This document shows positions 24,465 through 35,305 of a stretch of DNA of 64,000 nucleotides, in pieces. Under the pieces are notes generated by a model. It was not told the origin of the DNA. It saw nothing but the letters and a program-made list of their open reading frames with translations, and did not search any database. Origin of the DNA: Alopecurus myosuroides (lineage: Eukaryota > Streptophyta > Magnoliopsida > Poales > Poaceae); contig CM054063.1 of the NCBI GenBank assembly GCA_028641055.1, positions 45,744,828 through 45,808,827 of the forward strand, in the 5' to 3' direction. The stretch's first letter is position 1; each line of letters begins with the position of its first letter. The translations under genes and the position numbers were made by a program.

Positions 24465-25640
24465 AAAGGAAATACACTTTCTCCATCTCCCCGGGACTTC
24501 CTGGCAATAGTGTCAATAAGTAACTCATTTTCCTCCTTACTATCCTCTTCAGAATCATGTTCACATAGTGGAGTCAGTTCATGAGATTTTTTTTCCAAAA
24601 CTTGTGTTTTGACTAGCATTAATTTGTTCCTCACTCGACTCATCCAAAGAATACATCTATTCTCTAGCCCGTTTAGGAGAGCTTGCTAAAGGGGAACGAC
24701 TACCAGACATATTATAAACGCCTGATTTCATTGTAGGAGGCCTTTTGATAATCACATTTTCCACTTCATAAGAAAAAATAGAAATAATCACCCAACACCT
24801 CCTCAACATCAGGAGGCATCTACTTTATATCCCCCACAACCTAATAGGATCCTACCGTAATCGGGCCTGTGAACCGTAGCTTGATCAACTTCCAGCGTCA
24901 CACTCACCAGTGAACCTACATACGCCATATTCTCATCACACCTCTTATCTGCCGGGATATTCCTAACCCTGACCCAAGCTTTGTGGATAAGGGATTTCGC
25001 CCCCACGACATCGGTCCAAGGAGCTAGAGTAATGATAGCATAACACATAGTCATATCCATACACTTAGCAAGGAAACAAGCTTTCTCCATCTCTCTGACG
25101 CTAGGAAACCGCATAGAAAATGATTGGAATTGATTTGTCGTGGAGTGCATCTCCAGCTAGATGCAAGATACTCATTAAACTCTTGTCCCAACTCACGAGT
25201 AGACGGATTACCCTCCAGGCCTATAATAACAATGTTGGACGCTCTCTCTTTGATTTTCTTAGGGGACTACGACCCGAGAAGTAGAAACATCCCAATCTAG
25301 GAGACTGGAACACACACATAGACACCACACACTCCCAGGGAAGAACAACCTGACAAATGGGTCGAATGTGTCCTAACTTGCCGCATCTCTCACATCTAAT
25401 CGTCGGACACCGAGATGCAGGATGTTTCCCGGAGTTGCAGTTTAAACAGGTTACCATTTTTTTCCCGAGATGCGTGGATCTGAAAGGGCTTGACAGCCCC
25501 ACGAGTAGCTTGACGCGGCGGCGGTGGAACTTATGGTAGATCATGCTTCCTCCCCCGGTTGCCGCTGTCGCCTCCCACTTGGCGTTGGGCTCCGTCCCAC
25601 GTTCTTCTCCTGTCCATCTAGCCCCCTCTGCCATACGTTA
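24465..25640 (-). pseudogene. LINE ORF1, 5' part (CCHC knuckles and DUF4283-like)
   Basis: Minus-strand pieces at 25634-25221, 25150-24809 and 24643-24465 belong to the first ORF of the split LINE. The first carries two CX2CX4HX4C zinc knuckles (CLNCNSGKHPASRC and CERCGKLGHIRPIC). The second resembles the DUF4283-type region common in grass LINE ORF1 proteins (IPADKRCDENMAYVGSLV). Frames are offset by small indels. The reading direction and the AAAGG duplication join this part to 13146-13816. Confidence 0.7.
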
Positions 25641-26571
25641 TTCCTGCCTGGTGGAGGTCCGCCATCGTGGCCAGCTCCTCCACGTCCGCCGCCATACAGG
25701 ATCCTTCCCCGTTACCACCTCCTCTTCTCCCCACCGTAGATCTGCCTCCACCATCACCCATCCTCTCTGTCTTGCGCTTTGAAGTGTTTGGTGCACGTGG
25801 TGGAGAGGAAGTGACCTTAGCGAACCATCTAGGGTCCCCGACAATCTTCCGCGGCCACCATGAGAAAACTGGCCTCAAAGATGTCGATGGCGGAACCCTA
25901 GATCTGTTCTAGAAGTGAGAGAGGAGATGTGGGAGCGACCCGGTCGAGGAGATATTAGTACTCCCCACCTCCACCTTCTTCTCGACCTCGCCATGTGGGC
26001 CCTTGGCGGTCTCCCCATCTACGGCCAATGGCGACCCACGTGTCGGCGTCTCCACCGGCGATCTACACCGTGGGCTATCGGGCCTATGCGTGTTCCCTTC
26101 CAAGCCTGGGCCCGGCGACTCGCCCGGGATGTCTCAGGCCCGTGAACGCACAGGTGGCCCTCTCCGTAGAATCATTGGTGAATTCATTAGCGTCGTTTGC
26201 TTCTCCCCCGACTCCGGTGGTATCCTCATCGTGGGAGTCACCACGAACGCCTGCAATTAGATTGGCCTCGCGATCCGAATCACCTCCCCTTCATGTATAA
26301 ATCGCGCGTCGAGCACCCGCTCCTCCTTGCTGAACATCACTAGGCGTGCCGTTGCATGTCCAACAACAACATCCCCTATACCGGCGGAGAGGCGCTCACA
26401 ACCTTCGAGACGTACTCCGCTGTCCACCGGGAATGGAGCCCTCAGCCTCGCCTGACCCTAGAGCCAATGGCCTGGAGACATGCAATTATAATTGTAATAT
26501 TTTTAATAAATACTTGAGGTGAACCGAGATTTTTGAATGTTTTTTTTTGCTATGCACTCTGTTTAGTGGTG
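25641..26571. other. GC-rich LINE 5' region and gene-proximal flank, unassigned
   Basis: The GC-rich part to about 26450 is probably 5' sequence of the minus-strand LINE, because an AGATCTAGGGTTCC-like leader lies on that strand near 25895. Its exact 5' end and target duplication were not found. Many overlapping open frames on both strands reflect base composition. The AT-rich last 90 bases may be the original flank upstream of the host gene. Confidence 0.35.
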
Positions 26572-26580
26572 AAAATAGTG

Positions 26581-27512
26581 GAGACAATAGCCAGTATACC
26601 ACTAGGCAAAACCGTAAGTTCCAAAATAACACCGAAGAAACCAAAGTTGCTAAAATATCACTAACGTTAACGTTTTTCATGCCACAATAACACTTTCGTG
26701 AGTTGTCAAAGAGTCAAACTGTGTGTTGCCTGTCAGTTTTTTCAGAATTCCCAAAATACCCTCACGTACTAGTAGAAGCCAAAACAACGGGAGAGGAGAG
26801 GAATCGACCAAATTCTCCACGACTCCACCTCGTCTCGCCCAAGCATGGCAGCGCGGCCGGCCGGCGGCCAGCAGTCACTCTCTCCTCCCTGAATCGTTCC
26901 GCCGGCTTAATTCATCCGTGGATCGCGCCTCCCTCCCCGCGCCCTGCCCTGCTCTGCTCCACTCGACCCAGGAGGTCGTCACGGCCACAGACGGCGCCTC
27001 CGTCCGACGACCTGCTCTACCTCGACTCGCCCCAAGAGCTCGTCGTGTCCACGGCCGACTGCGCCTCTCCGCCGCGGCTGCTCTTCACTGACTCGCGCCT
27101 CTCCGTCGCGGCTGCTCTTCACTGACTCGGCTCAGGAGCTCGTCGCGGCCATGGGCTCTACGAGGTGACCTTGCTGATTTCGGCCACGGGCTCTGCTCTA
27201 CACTGACTCGCCGACGCCTCGTGCCCCTCCATCGCTGACACCTCGCTGATATAGTGTTGTTGTAAGCATGTAATTATATTTAGTGGCTGATGCATTGATG
27301 TTCTTAAAATGTTTCTGAAATTATAGAACGTGAGGTATGTCCGAAGAGGTAAGGGCACAAATGTCTTCTTTTTGTACAATTTGCTCTCAGTTTGTGTCTA
27401 GTGGTATTTTGTAATGAAAAACCAAACTGCAATGCTATTTTGGCAACTTTGGTTTTTTCAATGTTATTTTGGAACTTTCGGTTTTGCCTAGTGGTATACT
27501 GGCTATTGTCTC
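26581..27512. mobile_element. Mutator-like (MULE) element, non-autonomous, Pack-MULE-like
   Basis: The 932-bp element has inverted terminal repeats of about 83 bp. The outer 34 bases (starting GAGACAATAGCCAGTATACC) are identical at both ends. A perfect 9-bp duplication AAAATAGTG flanks it at 26572-26580 and 27513-27521, which is diagnostic of MULEs. No transposase is encoded. The interior (about 26770-27240) is GC-rich, CpG-dense and contains a near-repeat around GCGGCTGCTCTTCACTGACTCG, unlike the AT-rich ends. This suggests a captured gene fragment, but I do not recognise its source. Confidence 0.88.
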
Positions 27513-27521
27513 AAAATAGTG

Positions 27522-27925
27522 GTAGCGTGGATCGCTACGAGAGAGGACAGGTCCATGAGTCATCACCCACACCAGCTGGACAGCCTCGTCCGCACCGCAC
27601 GCCGCACGGAGACCGAGCCCACCCTACCCGTGTCCGATCCCATCTCAGCCGTCTGACTCGTTCCGCACACCACCACAGTAACCGCACAGACCAAAACCAA
27701 AACGAAACCCCGCCTCCGCGCGCGGCGCCAACGCGAAAAACCAAACCCAAAAATGGCAAAAAGAAAAAGAAAGAGCTCGCGCGCCAGAGAAATGGCGCCA
27801 ACCCGCGCGCCTCGCTCCCGCGCTGCCTGCCTCTATTTCCTCACCTCTCCGCACTCCCCCTCCCAAACCCTACCCTAGCTACCCGATCCAATCCCGAGCC
27901 ACCCATCCCCAGCCCCAGATCTCCC
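27522..27925 (+). promoter_or_regulatory. Proximal promoter and 5' UTR of the FBL17-like gene
   Basis: 404 GC-rich bases remain between the MULE's target duplication and the start codon. No clear TATA box is seen. The 9-mer GGCGCCAAC occurs twice, at 27724-27732 and 27794-27802. Its complement GTTGGCGCC matches the plant E2F consensus WTTSSCSS at seven of eight positions. A CGCGAAAAA stretch adjoins the first copy. The transcription start is not evident. Confidence 0.55.
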
Positions 27926-30900
27926 ATGGCCAGCTCCGACGCCTCCTCCGCCGTCGTGCCCCACCCCGTCCCCGTCCCCGAAGCCGACGCCGGCCCCGCC
28001 CAGCCCGCCGGCGCCAAGAGGCGGGGCAGTTACAACTGCGGCCGGTGCGGGCTTCCCAAGAAGGGCCACGTCTGCTCCATCCCCGGCCCCCCGTCCGCCG
28101 GGGCCGCGGGGGAGTCCAAGCCCCGGCGGGCGCTGTCCTTCGACGAGGCGGCGGTGGCGAACGTCGCTCCGTTGGCGGTCGCGTGGCCGTCCCCGACCCC
28201 GCCGCGCCCGCCGGAGAAGAAGGCCAGGGTGGAGGTGGTGGACGTGGATGGGTCGGAGCCGGAGGAGGTCGTCAGGAGGCCCAGGTGGGTCGCCTTCGGG
28301 CCGGGCCGGCGGGTGCCCGACGACGTGGTGCTGGAGGTGTTCCGGCGGCTGGCGCCCAGGGGCGTGGCGGCGGCTGCGGCGGTCAGCCGCGGCTGGCGCG
28401 ACTGCGCGCGCCGGGTCTGGCGCGGGGCCGAGGAGATCCGCCTCCGCGCAGCCGGCGTCGGCCCCGTCGGCGCGCTGCTCCCGCGGTGCCCCGCGCTCTC
28501 CAGGCTCGTGCTCCGAATGGAAAGGTGAGACACAACAAAACATAACGACAAACGAACCCCGATCCGATCGAGGCCGGATCGACGAACATCGAAATGGGAT
28601 GACGTGCGTTCGTGCTTAATTCACCATGGATGGCCGGCAGCCTGAGGGAAGAGCGCGTACCATTTCCAATTGCCAATGTGTGATCCGATCTGGCCCCGTG
28701 AGATCTCACCGCGCGTGGATCCTTGACCGGTGCTTGATTGGATCCAGTACACAAGCAATTCTCCAGGACAAAAGATTTCCCAAAACATTTCCAATAGAAA
28801 TGGATCGCTGTGGCGACCTGATCTGCTTGTCTCAACTTAGGTTCTTGCTGGATGCGATTTTCCTCGGGGTAGATCTAGTCACGGTGCCGTGAGATAATTA
28901 CATGGATCCCCGACTTGATTTGTGAGTAGTCCATACAGATCTGATAATGCCAATGAGATCGGGATGGGCTAAAAAATCCATCGTGATTGCAACCGGTACA
29001 CAACTCTCCTATAGATAGTACCCGTGTCTTAGTTTTTGTGCTGCAGTTTGTGCAATTAAATTCACAATTCTGGTTATTTTTGTCACATATTTAGTCTAGG
29101 AGAACATATTTCCTGATTTGGTGTCTTTAGAGGATTTTGTAGTTTTTTTATTAAGCAATAATATGGTAATCAATAGGTAGATCTGCTGTTCTTTTCTGTC
29201 AACTTTATACTTTTATAGAAACATGGATTTAGTCATAATGGAGGAAATCACCAAAATGCATAGTTTTTCTCCTGATTTGGTTTCAGATAGTGTTAGAAAA
29301 GTAAGTATCAAATTGCTTGCAGCTGGGTTATTGACTTGATCTAGTTCTAGGGGGGCTAAAGTATTATATCACAGATGTTCCATTCAATTTTTTTGTTATG
29401 TTCTAATTATCATGTTCCTTTTGACATTTGATACAGTGATGTTGATGCCACGATGCTTGCATGCCTTGCATTTTCCTGCCCAAACCTGCAATCTCTGGAG
29501 ATTAGCATGACCGATAGTGCAGTCAACCGTATGACCGGGTATGCCAAACACTCCTGAACCATAAATAATTCCATCTCCATGTGTTTTTGATCACCTATGA
29601 TTTCTAGTGGTATATGCTGAAAGAAATGTCTTGGTTTACGACTAATATTTGGTACTGAACCACACATTCTTTCAGCGACTAATGTTTGGTGCACATTCTT
29701 TCATAATTGAGTACAGCCAAACTGTAGTGTTAGTGCTTGAAGATGCATACTACTCAGTTGTTTCATACTGCTATATGGTGTCTTGCTTTGCTGTGCTTAT
29801 CAAACATTATGATCGTAAAAATATCGTATGCATGTCAGTTGATGGATAGACTATATTTTAAATTGGAATTCTACCTTTGAGCGATTCCTTGACCAACACT
29901 TGTTCTTCTAAACAGGGATGAGCTAACTAGGTTTGTTTCAGAGAAGAGGTCTCTCACAGTTCTGAAAGTTGATCGATGCGGTAGTCTTGGTTTTCTTAAT
30001 ATAAGCTCTCCAAGCCTTGCAACCCTTTGGCTGTCAGATCTTTCAACTCTTACAAAGTCGGTAAGTCAGCATGCTTTTACAATTGTTCCCAGTTCTATTG
30101 TGATTTGCTTCTCTATAAACTGATTAGGATGTTCATTTCTTACAGGTCATTAACTGTCCTAATTTGAGTGAACTCTCACTGATTTTTTCGCAAAAAAATG
30201 ATGATTCTACCGATCTGATTAATCTGATGGATACTCTGGGCCGTACCTGCTCAAATTTGAGAAACTTGCACATATCCTCAATTCACTTATGCAACGAGTC
30301 TGTGTTTGCTCTTGGGAGTGCTAATCTCAGGTAAATTCATATCTTATTGTTCTTATGAATTGCTGCTCAACGGAATTAAGCTAGATGCAGTCTTGCTAAT
30401 AATCTTATTGTATTGATTTCAACAACCTTATTAATTTTTTCCTTGTCTATCAGGGACTTGCGCATGCTTTCATTGCTTCTAGGTAAAAAATTAACAGATG
30501 CAGCTGTTGCATCTATTGTTCGTTCTTATACGAGCTTGGAGTTGCTTGATTTAAGCGGGTAGGTGCTGTTTTACATGTAATCTAATGGTTTGGAGATGAT
30601 GCAATTCTATTTTATTTCCCACACAAACTTTGCAAAATTGCACCTAAACAAATTTTACATGCTTAAACTCCAGATCTAGCATTACTGATAATGGGCTTGG
30701 GATGGTCTGCAAGGCATTCCCTGATACTCTAATCCGACTGCTCCTTGCCATGTGCCCAAATATCACCTCATGTAAGTCTCAACATTCACCTAGCTTGTGT
30801 TCCTTGATCCGTGGTTTCAGAAATATTAAATTGCTGATGGCTGTAAATATCTAAAACTTGTAATGTTCATGTTATATGTAGATGGAGTCCAGATGGCCGC

Positions 30901-31921
30901 AACACAATTGCCACTTCTTCAGCTCATGGACTGTGGCAAGACCTTATGCGCTAACACTCAGCCTGAAACAGGGCGGTCATACTTTGGTGATCTCACTGGA
31001 GGGGTTAGGTTTTGCTCCAAACTACAGACCGCACGGAAGCAACAACCTATTTGCCAAAAGGTGATTATTAAGCATGCTAATCTTAAGAAGCTAAGTCTTT
31101 GGGGCTGCTCAGCGGTAGATGTAAGTGCTCAAAATTCTTGTCTGCTCATTATTTGTATCCTGGTTCATGTTAAATATTGAAGCTGTGTTCTCATTACTGT
31201 TTTTTTTTTCACGTATCACAGGCCCTGTATGTAAGTTGCCCAGAGCTTAATGATCTGAATCTCAACTCTTGCACAAATCTTAATCCAGGTGTGACATCCT
31301 GTTCTTGTTTGGTATTGAAGTGGATGCTTCTTCATTGTCCAAAAGTTATTAGTACATGAGTACTTACACCCTAAGAAAATTTCTTCAGAGCGGCTACTTC
31401 TTCAGTGTCCAAACTTGAAAGATGTTCATGTTTCTGGATGTTGTGATATGTTGATTGGAGCAATCAGGAACCAGGTACTGCCAAATTTTAAACCTCCTGC
31501 ATGATAAGAGCCTTGGCTGTTGCAATCTCATTGCTAAGTTGCACATCCTGATCTCCTGGTCATTGCATGGGCAGCATTGCAAGAGCCTCTTATTTCTGTT
31601 GCTTAATGAGTGTCTGCTCTGAATTCTGCCAGGTTCTGAATGAGTTCGCCGGGGCAGAGCCTCGCATGCCTTGCAAGCGACTAGCTGATGGCTCCAAGAG
31701 GGTGCAAGTCCCACACTTCATGGTAGAACAGGTATGAACTGCACCTCCTAGGCTGCAACCCTCCCTCAATTATCACAAACATCCTTGAATGCAGCAGCTC
31801 ATTGTTCTCCATGGACACTGATCACTCAGATTCTTAACGTCTATCTATCCGTTTTCAGATGTTTGAGAATGAGAAGGCTGGAGGATCATCTCGGAGCCAG
31901 TGCACCGTTCATCTTAAGTGA
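27926..31921 (+). CDS. FBL17: F-box/LRR protein, FBL17 orthologue (SCF substrate receptor)
   Basis: Eleven exons keep frame with GT-AG introns: 27926-28524, 29437-29538, 29916-30060, 30146-30330, 30454-30558, 30674-30771, 30882-31120, 31222-31288, 31389-31474, 31633-31731 and 31859-31921. The product is 595 residues, close to the roughly 593 I recall for Arabidopsis FBL17. Residues 33-50 hold the family's SYNCGRCGLPKKGHVC zinc-knuckle-like motif. An F-box follows at about 128-170 (VPDDVVLEVFRRLAP...SRGWRDCARRVW), then leucine-rich repeats to the C-terminus (several CPNL and L-DLS-G units). In Arabidopsis FBL17 directs KRP CDK inhibitors to degradation and lets male germ cells and other dividing cells enter S phase. 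The same nuclear SCF role is inferred here. The start was chosen for its CCCATGGCC context, since the open frame itself extends further upstream without a stop. No defect was seen. Confidence 0.88.
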
Positions 31922-32314
31922 AGCATGGTGGTAACTTACAGAGCCGGTTGAAATAGCTAGCAGTCCAATTTGGTCGACATGAAAGGAATAGTGAGGCTGT
32001 AATGTAGTAAGGCTGGTTGATATCTCACATAATTCAATTGGTAGCCTGATGTGATGTTGTAAGCTGTACCTATATCTTGTGCTTGTTTCTCTGTAATCAT
32101 TTTCTTTCTTCCCAACTCATTTCTGTAGGACAATAAGGGCATGGTGTAATGTATAAACCTTCGTTCATTCATGGAAAATAACTACTCTATTACATAATTG
32201 ATTATTTATTGCTGGCTTCATATGTATTTTTTTTGTCAGATCTTGCTGTTTCTTAATCTATTGTTTGACTTTGTTGTTGCTGCCCCCTCCGCTTCTGCCC
32301 CTGCTTGGGGTTTA
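31922..32314 (+). other. 3' UTR and downstream flank of the FBL17-like gene
   Basis: About 390 AT-rich bases without a gene, probably holding the 3' UTR and polyadenylation region (T-rich and GTAATGT-type motifs near 31990-32170). It ends at the TTA duplication of the MITE. Confidence 0.5.
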
Positions 32315-32622
32315 GACTAGCCATAGTGTGGAGTATCATACAAAAGTATCATGCATATCTAATATATGATACTACATCTCTAATGCATAGTATCATATGG
32401 GAGTATCATAATCATCTTCTATTTATTATTTTGTAGAATCTCAATGCAAATATGTGTACAAGATTTGTTTGTCATTAATTTTCTTAGTTTTGCATGTCAT
32501 GATACGGTATCTACATATGTTACTCTAATCTCCTCACTCTTTCTTAATTGCATGCCACATCAGCTTTTTTTGTGGGACCAAGTTGCATGATAGTACCTAT
32601 GATACCACCACTATGGCTAGTC
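32315..32622. mobile_element. Tourist-like MITE (PIF/Harbinger group)
   Basis: 308 bp with inverted ends GACTAGCCATAGTG (left) and GACTAGCCATAGTGG (right, read from the end), flanked by the 3-bp duplication TTA (32312-32314 and 32623-32625). It contains repeated GTATCAT motifs and no coding sequence. A TTA duplication and these features fit Tourist/Harbinger MITEs. Confidence 0.85.
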
Positions 32623-32929
32623 TTAAAGGGTTTCCGTACTTAATGAAGTTGTTTTTGGGGTACACTTCAATCACTGTCCCTATTTTTCTTTCCAAATAAA
32701 AAGTGGTCACGAGCTCTTACAAATTATGGCGGCCTAGAGTAAGGAGGAGGGTTGGAGAGCTCTACTTGGAGGCAATCTTAGGGAAGGCGGAACAGCGTGA
32801 TGGATCAACTATTGGGGGACCATACACCAAGCCGGTAGATTCAAACTCCTGGATATGAATGAGAGTTTAATATAGTGAATTATTATGGTTTAAAGTGTGA
32901 AGATACAAATGGAGCAAACACTCAAAGAA

Positions 32930-34560
32930 AAATGATAATCAATAGATTGCTTGTTATGGAATATTAAAGGTATTACTACTTTAGGTAGAAAAAAAATGCA
33001 GTTTAGACATTTGCTCAAAACCCACTCTACTATCTTGGTTTTGAGGAGAGACAATAATAATACCTCCTCTGTCCACTTTTATAAGGCACACTTAAGTAAT
33101 AATTAATTTTCCGGTTCCTACTCGGAGTTCCTAAACAGAAATAATATCCTCACCTAAAACTAAGGGCTCCCCTCGAGGTATATTAGTAGGAATTGATTCA
33201 AATATTTAGAAAGTACTTTCATGAGGTATTAGATCGTTCGCCGTTTCATTCATTTGCGAACAACTAGATGGTACAGAATGGAGACTTATAATGGTTTATG
33301 GCTCTCCCTATGAAGAAGGAAAATGTTGTATCCTCTTTGAACTTTTAACACCTCCCTAGATTCTGAGTTACCTACACTTGTTAGGGGTGACTACTATTTA
33401 GTTAGGTACCAAAAAGAAAAGATTAATGGAAATGTAAATCACAAACAGTGCTATAAACTCAACACCTAGATAGAAATTCAGAACTTATAAGAAGTTAAAG
33501 TGGCTAACATTTTTTTTACCTGGGCTAGCAACTATGAAAACCTCGCCATGTCTACAATTTATAGGGTCTTCTGTAACACCAAATTAGACATTTTTTATCC
33601 TTCGGTCACTTCTCAAGCTTCCACAAGATTGGGTAGTGATCATATATCTTTGTAATGTCACTCTAGTTACAAATTTGAAAGGTGATGGCTTCGTAGGGAG
33701 AATTTCATGGGTCATGTAACAAAAGATCTCCCTACTAAGGGAAAAACTTTATGTATATGACAAGCATAAGGAGATTTAGGAAAATTACTAAGGTATATAA
33801 TACACATAGAAGAAAATCTTAGGCATCTTAAAAAGTATGATAGAGGACTATGGAAATATGGATATTAAAGCTGAATGTAAACCCCTTAATGAATTATAAC
33901 CAAGCTATAATGGAAGAAATCAATCTAGAGACACCACGAAAATCGTCTTACAGAAGAGTTCGAAGCGAAACAATCTCTAGGGATCGAGATATTAGACTAG
34001 ACACAACATGGGTATCATAGGTAGTATCATGCATGTCGTGTTGGCAAAAAGCCAATATGACATTGCAATTAATGCTGAGAGAGATGATAGTGGTATCATA
34101 GGTAGATATCGTAACGCATTCCAATATAGAATGAGTCTATCACTCTAATCCACTTCATCGATGGTCCCGATGGTTGTACTTATAATTTAGATGGTATGTT
34201 AGACACATCTACTAAGTTTTACACAACCTCTTATGCATGAAGGACAAACATGGTTTCTCTTAAAGTACTAACTTATGTTGAAAAGGTCTCTCCTGTTCAT
34301 AACTCTAAACTAGATTCTCCATTCGCTGAAGAGGATACTAGGGTAAATTTTTTATTCTTACCTAGATGAAGTTCATGACCAGAGGATATTTTATCATGTT
34401 TTACCCGAAATTATAGGATGTGATTAAACCCGACCTTATGGATCTCAAATGATTCCTATGAAGACAAACTAGATATGTTTAGACTTAGTTCTGCTATTTT
34501 TTTTTCTTTAAACCCTAAAGAAAAAGATGATCCTATATTAAGAAGTTTATATCTATTATA
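32930..34560 (+). pseudogene. LINE endonuclease fragment, degenerate
   Basis: Broken frames on the plus strand match an L1 APE endonuclease in order: WNIKGI near 32960, WRLIMVYGSPYEEGK near 33285, a GDYYLVRYQKEK segment near 33385, FFTWASNYENLAM near 33510 and a terminal GSDHI near 33635. Many stops and frameshifts show it is old. After about 33720 the match weakens. A Stowaway-like fragment (CTCTGTCCACTTTTATAAG near 33065) and a MITE remnant interrupt it. Opposite in strand to the LINE left of the gene, so a separate insertion. Confidence 0.65.
33970..34125. mobile_element. MITE remnant related to the 32315 MITE
   Basis: TTAGACTAG followed by GGTATCATAGGTAGTATCATG, and GATAGTGGTATCATAGG near the other end, resemble the GTATCAT-rich ends of the MITE at 32315. 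The termini are not cleanly preserved and no duplication was confirmed. Confidence 0.45.
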
Positions 34561-34739
34561 TACTTAACCATGTTTTCAAAATCTTTTAAAAAATTCTTAA
34601 AAATATGCTTAGTTTTCTTATTGACTTCCTAATTTACCCTAATCAATCAACTTTAATTAATGCACTAGTATTATTTTTACTGGAGTATGAAAACAACCCT
34701 TAAGTCATCTCCAACACGCCGATCGACGTGGGTACGACC

Positions 34740-35217
34740 TGTCGGGTACCACTGTTGGCACACCCGTAACGGCCCAGTTTGAAGCCCACTTGGTGGCCCA
34801 TTCGATTCTAGGAAGCCCACGAAGCGGCGGGTGCAACGAGCCCAGGACTCATGGAGTAGAACCCAACATAGATACTTTTAGGGTTTACCCTTGTTTTTTA
34901 ACCGGTCCGGTAAGGTGCCCAGGACCTAGCCTCCTATATAAAGATTAGGAGGGGCCATCGAGGGGGACAAATTCATACTCATACACTTCACCTTGCGCCA
35001 TATCTAATCCACGTAGCATTACCATTGTTGCACCTTGTAATCTTATCATCAATACCAGACACACAAGCATGAGTAGGGTATCACCCTTCAGGGGCCCGAA
35101 TCTGCGTAAATCGTGCCCCTCTCCTTGTTAGGTGTCGATTTCACCAGCGCTTACATATTCCCTCTCACAAAACCCTACCACCTCAAGCATAAGATTTACC
35201 GTGGTGACCCCACGACA
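34740..35217 (+). repeat. Gypsy LTR (Tat-like), plus orientation
   Basis: 478 bp with matching inverted ends TGTCG and CGACA. It contains a CCTATATAAAG TATA-type box near 34932. A primer-binding site lies three bases after it. This is therefore a 5' LTR of a gypsy element whose interior was interrupted at 35305 by the solo LTR that follows. Confidence 0.7.
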
Positions 35218-35219
35218 AT

Positions 35220-35237
35220 TGGCGCCGTTTGTGGGGA
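35220..35237 (+). other. Primer-binding site of the gypsy element
   Basis: TGGCGCCGTTTGTGGGGA begins two bases after the LTR's CGACA end, the expected place for a tRNA primer-binding site. The tRNA is not assigned. Confidence 0.7.
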
Positions 35238-35305
35238 GAGTTGGTGGCGTACCATCGCCTCTCCTGCAGCAAGCGCTTGCCCGGATGCGAACGTAAATTG
35301 AAGCC

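Noticed and set aside
14095..24584. Two nearly identical 91- and 101-codon frames at 14095 and 24279, which could suggest a duplicated gene
   Set aside because: Both lie in the two LTR copies of the Tat element and extend into its flanks; the similarity is that of the LTRs.
25524..27125. Many open frames upstream of FBL17, possibly a second host gene
   Set aside because: They fall in the LINE 5' region and the MULE interior, show no conserved domain and no coherent exon structure.
27875..28551. Long open frames antisense to and in other frames of the GC-rich first exon of FBL17
   Set aside because: They are shadows of high GC coding sequence, rich in Arg, Pro and Gly, without domains, and they cross the exon 1 splice donor.
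32626..34739. A search for a second host gene downstream of FBL17
   Set aside because: Only LINE endonuclease fragments with many stops, MITE remnants and AT-rich sequence were found.
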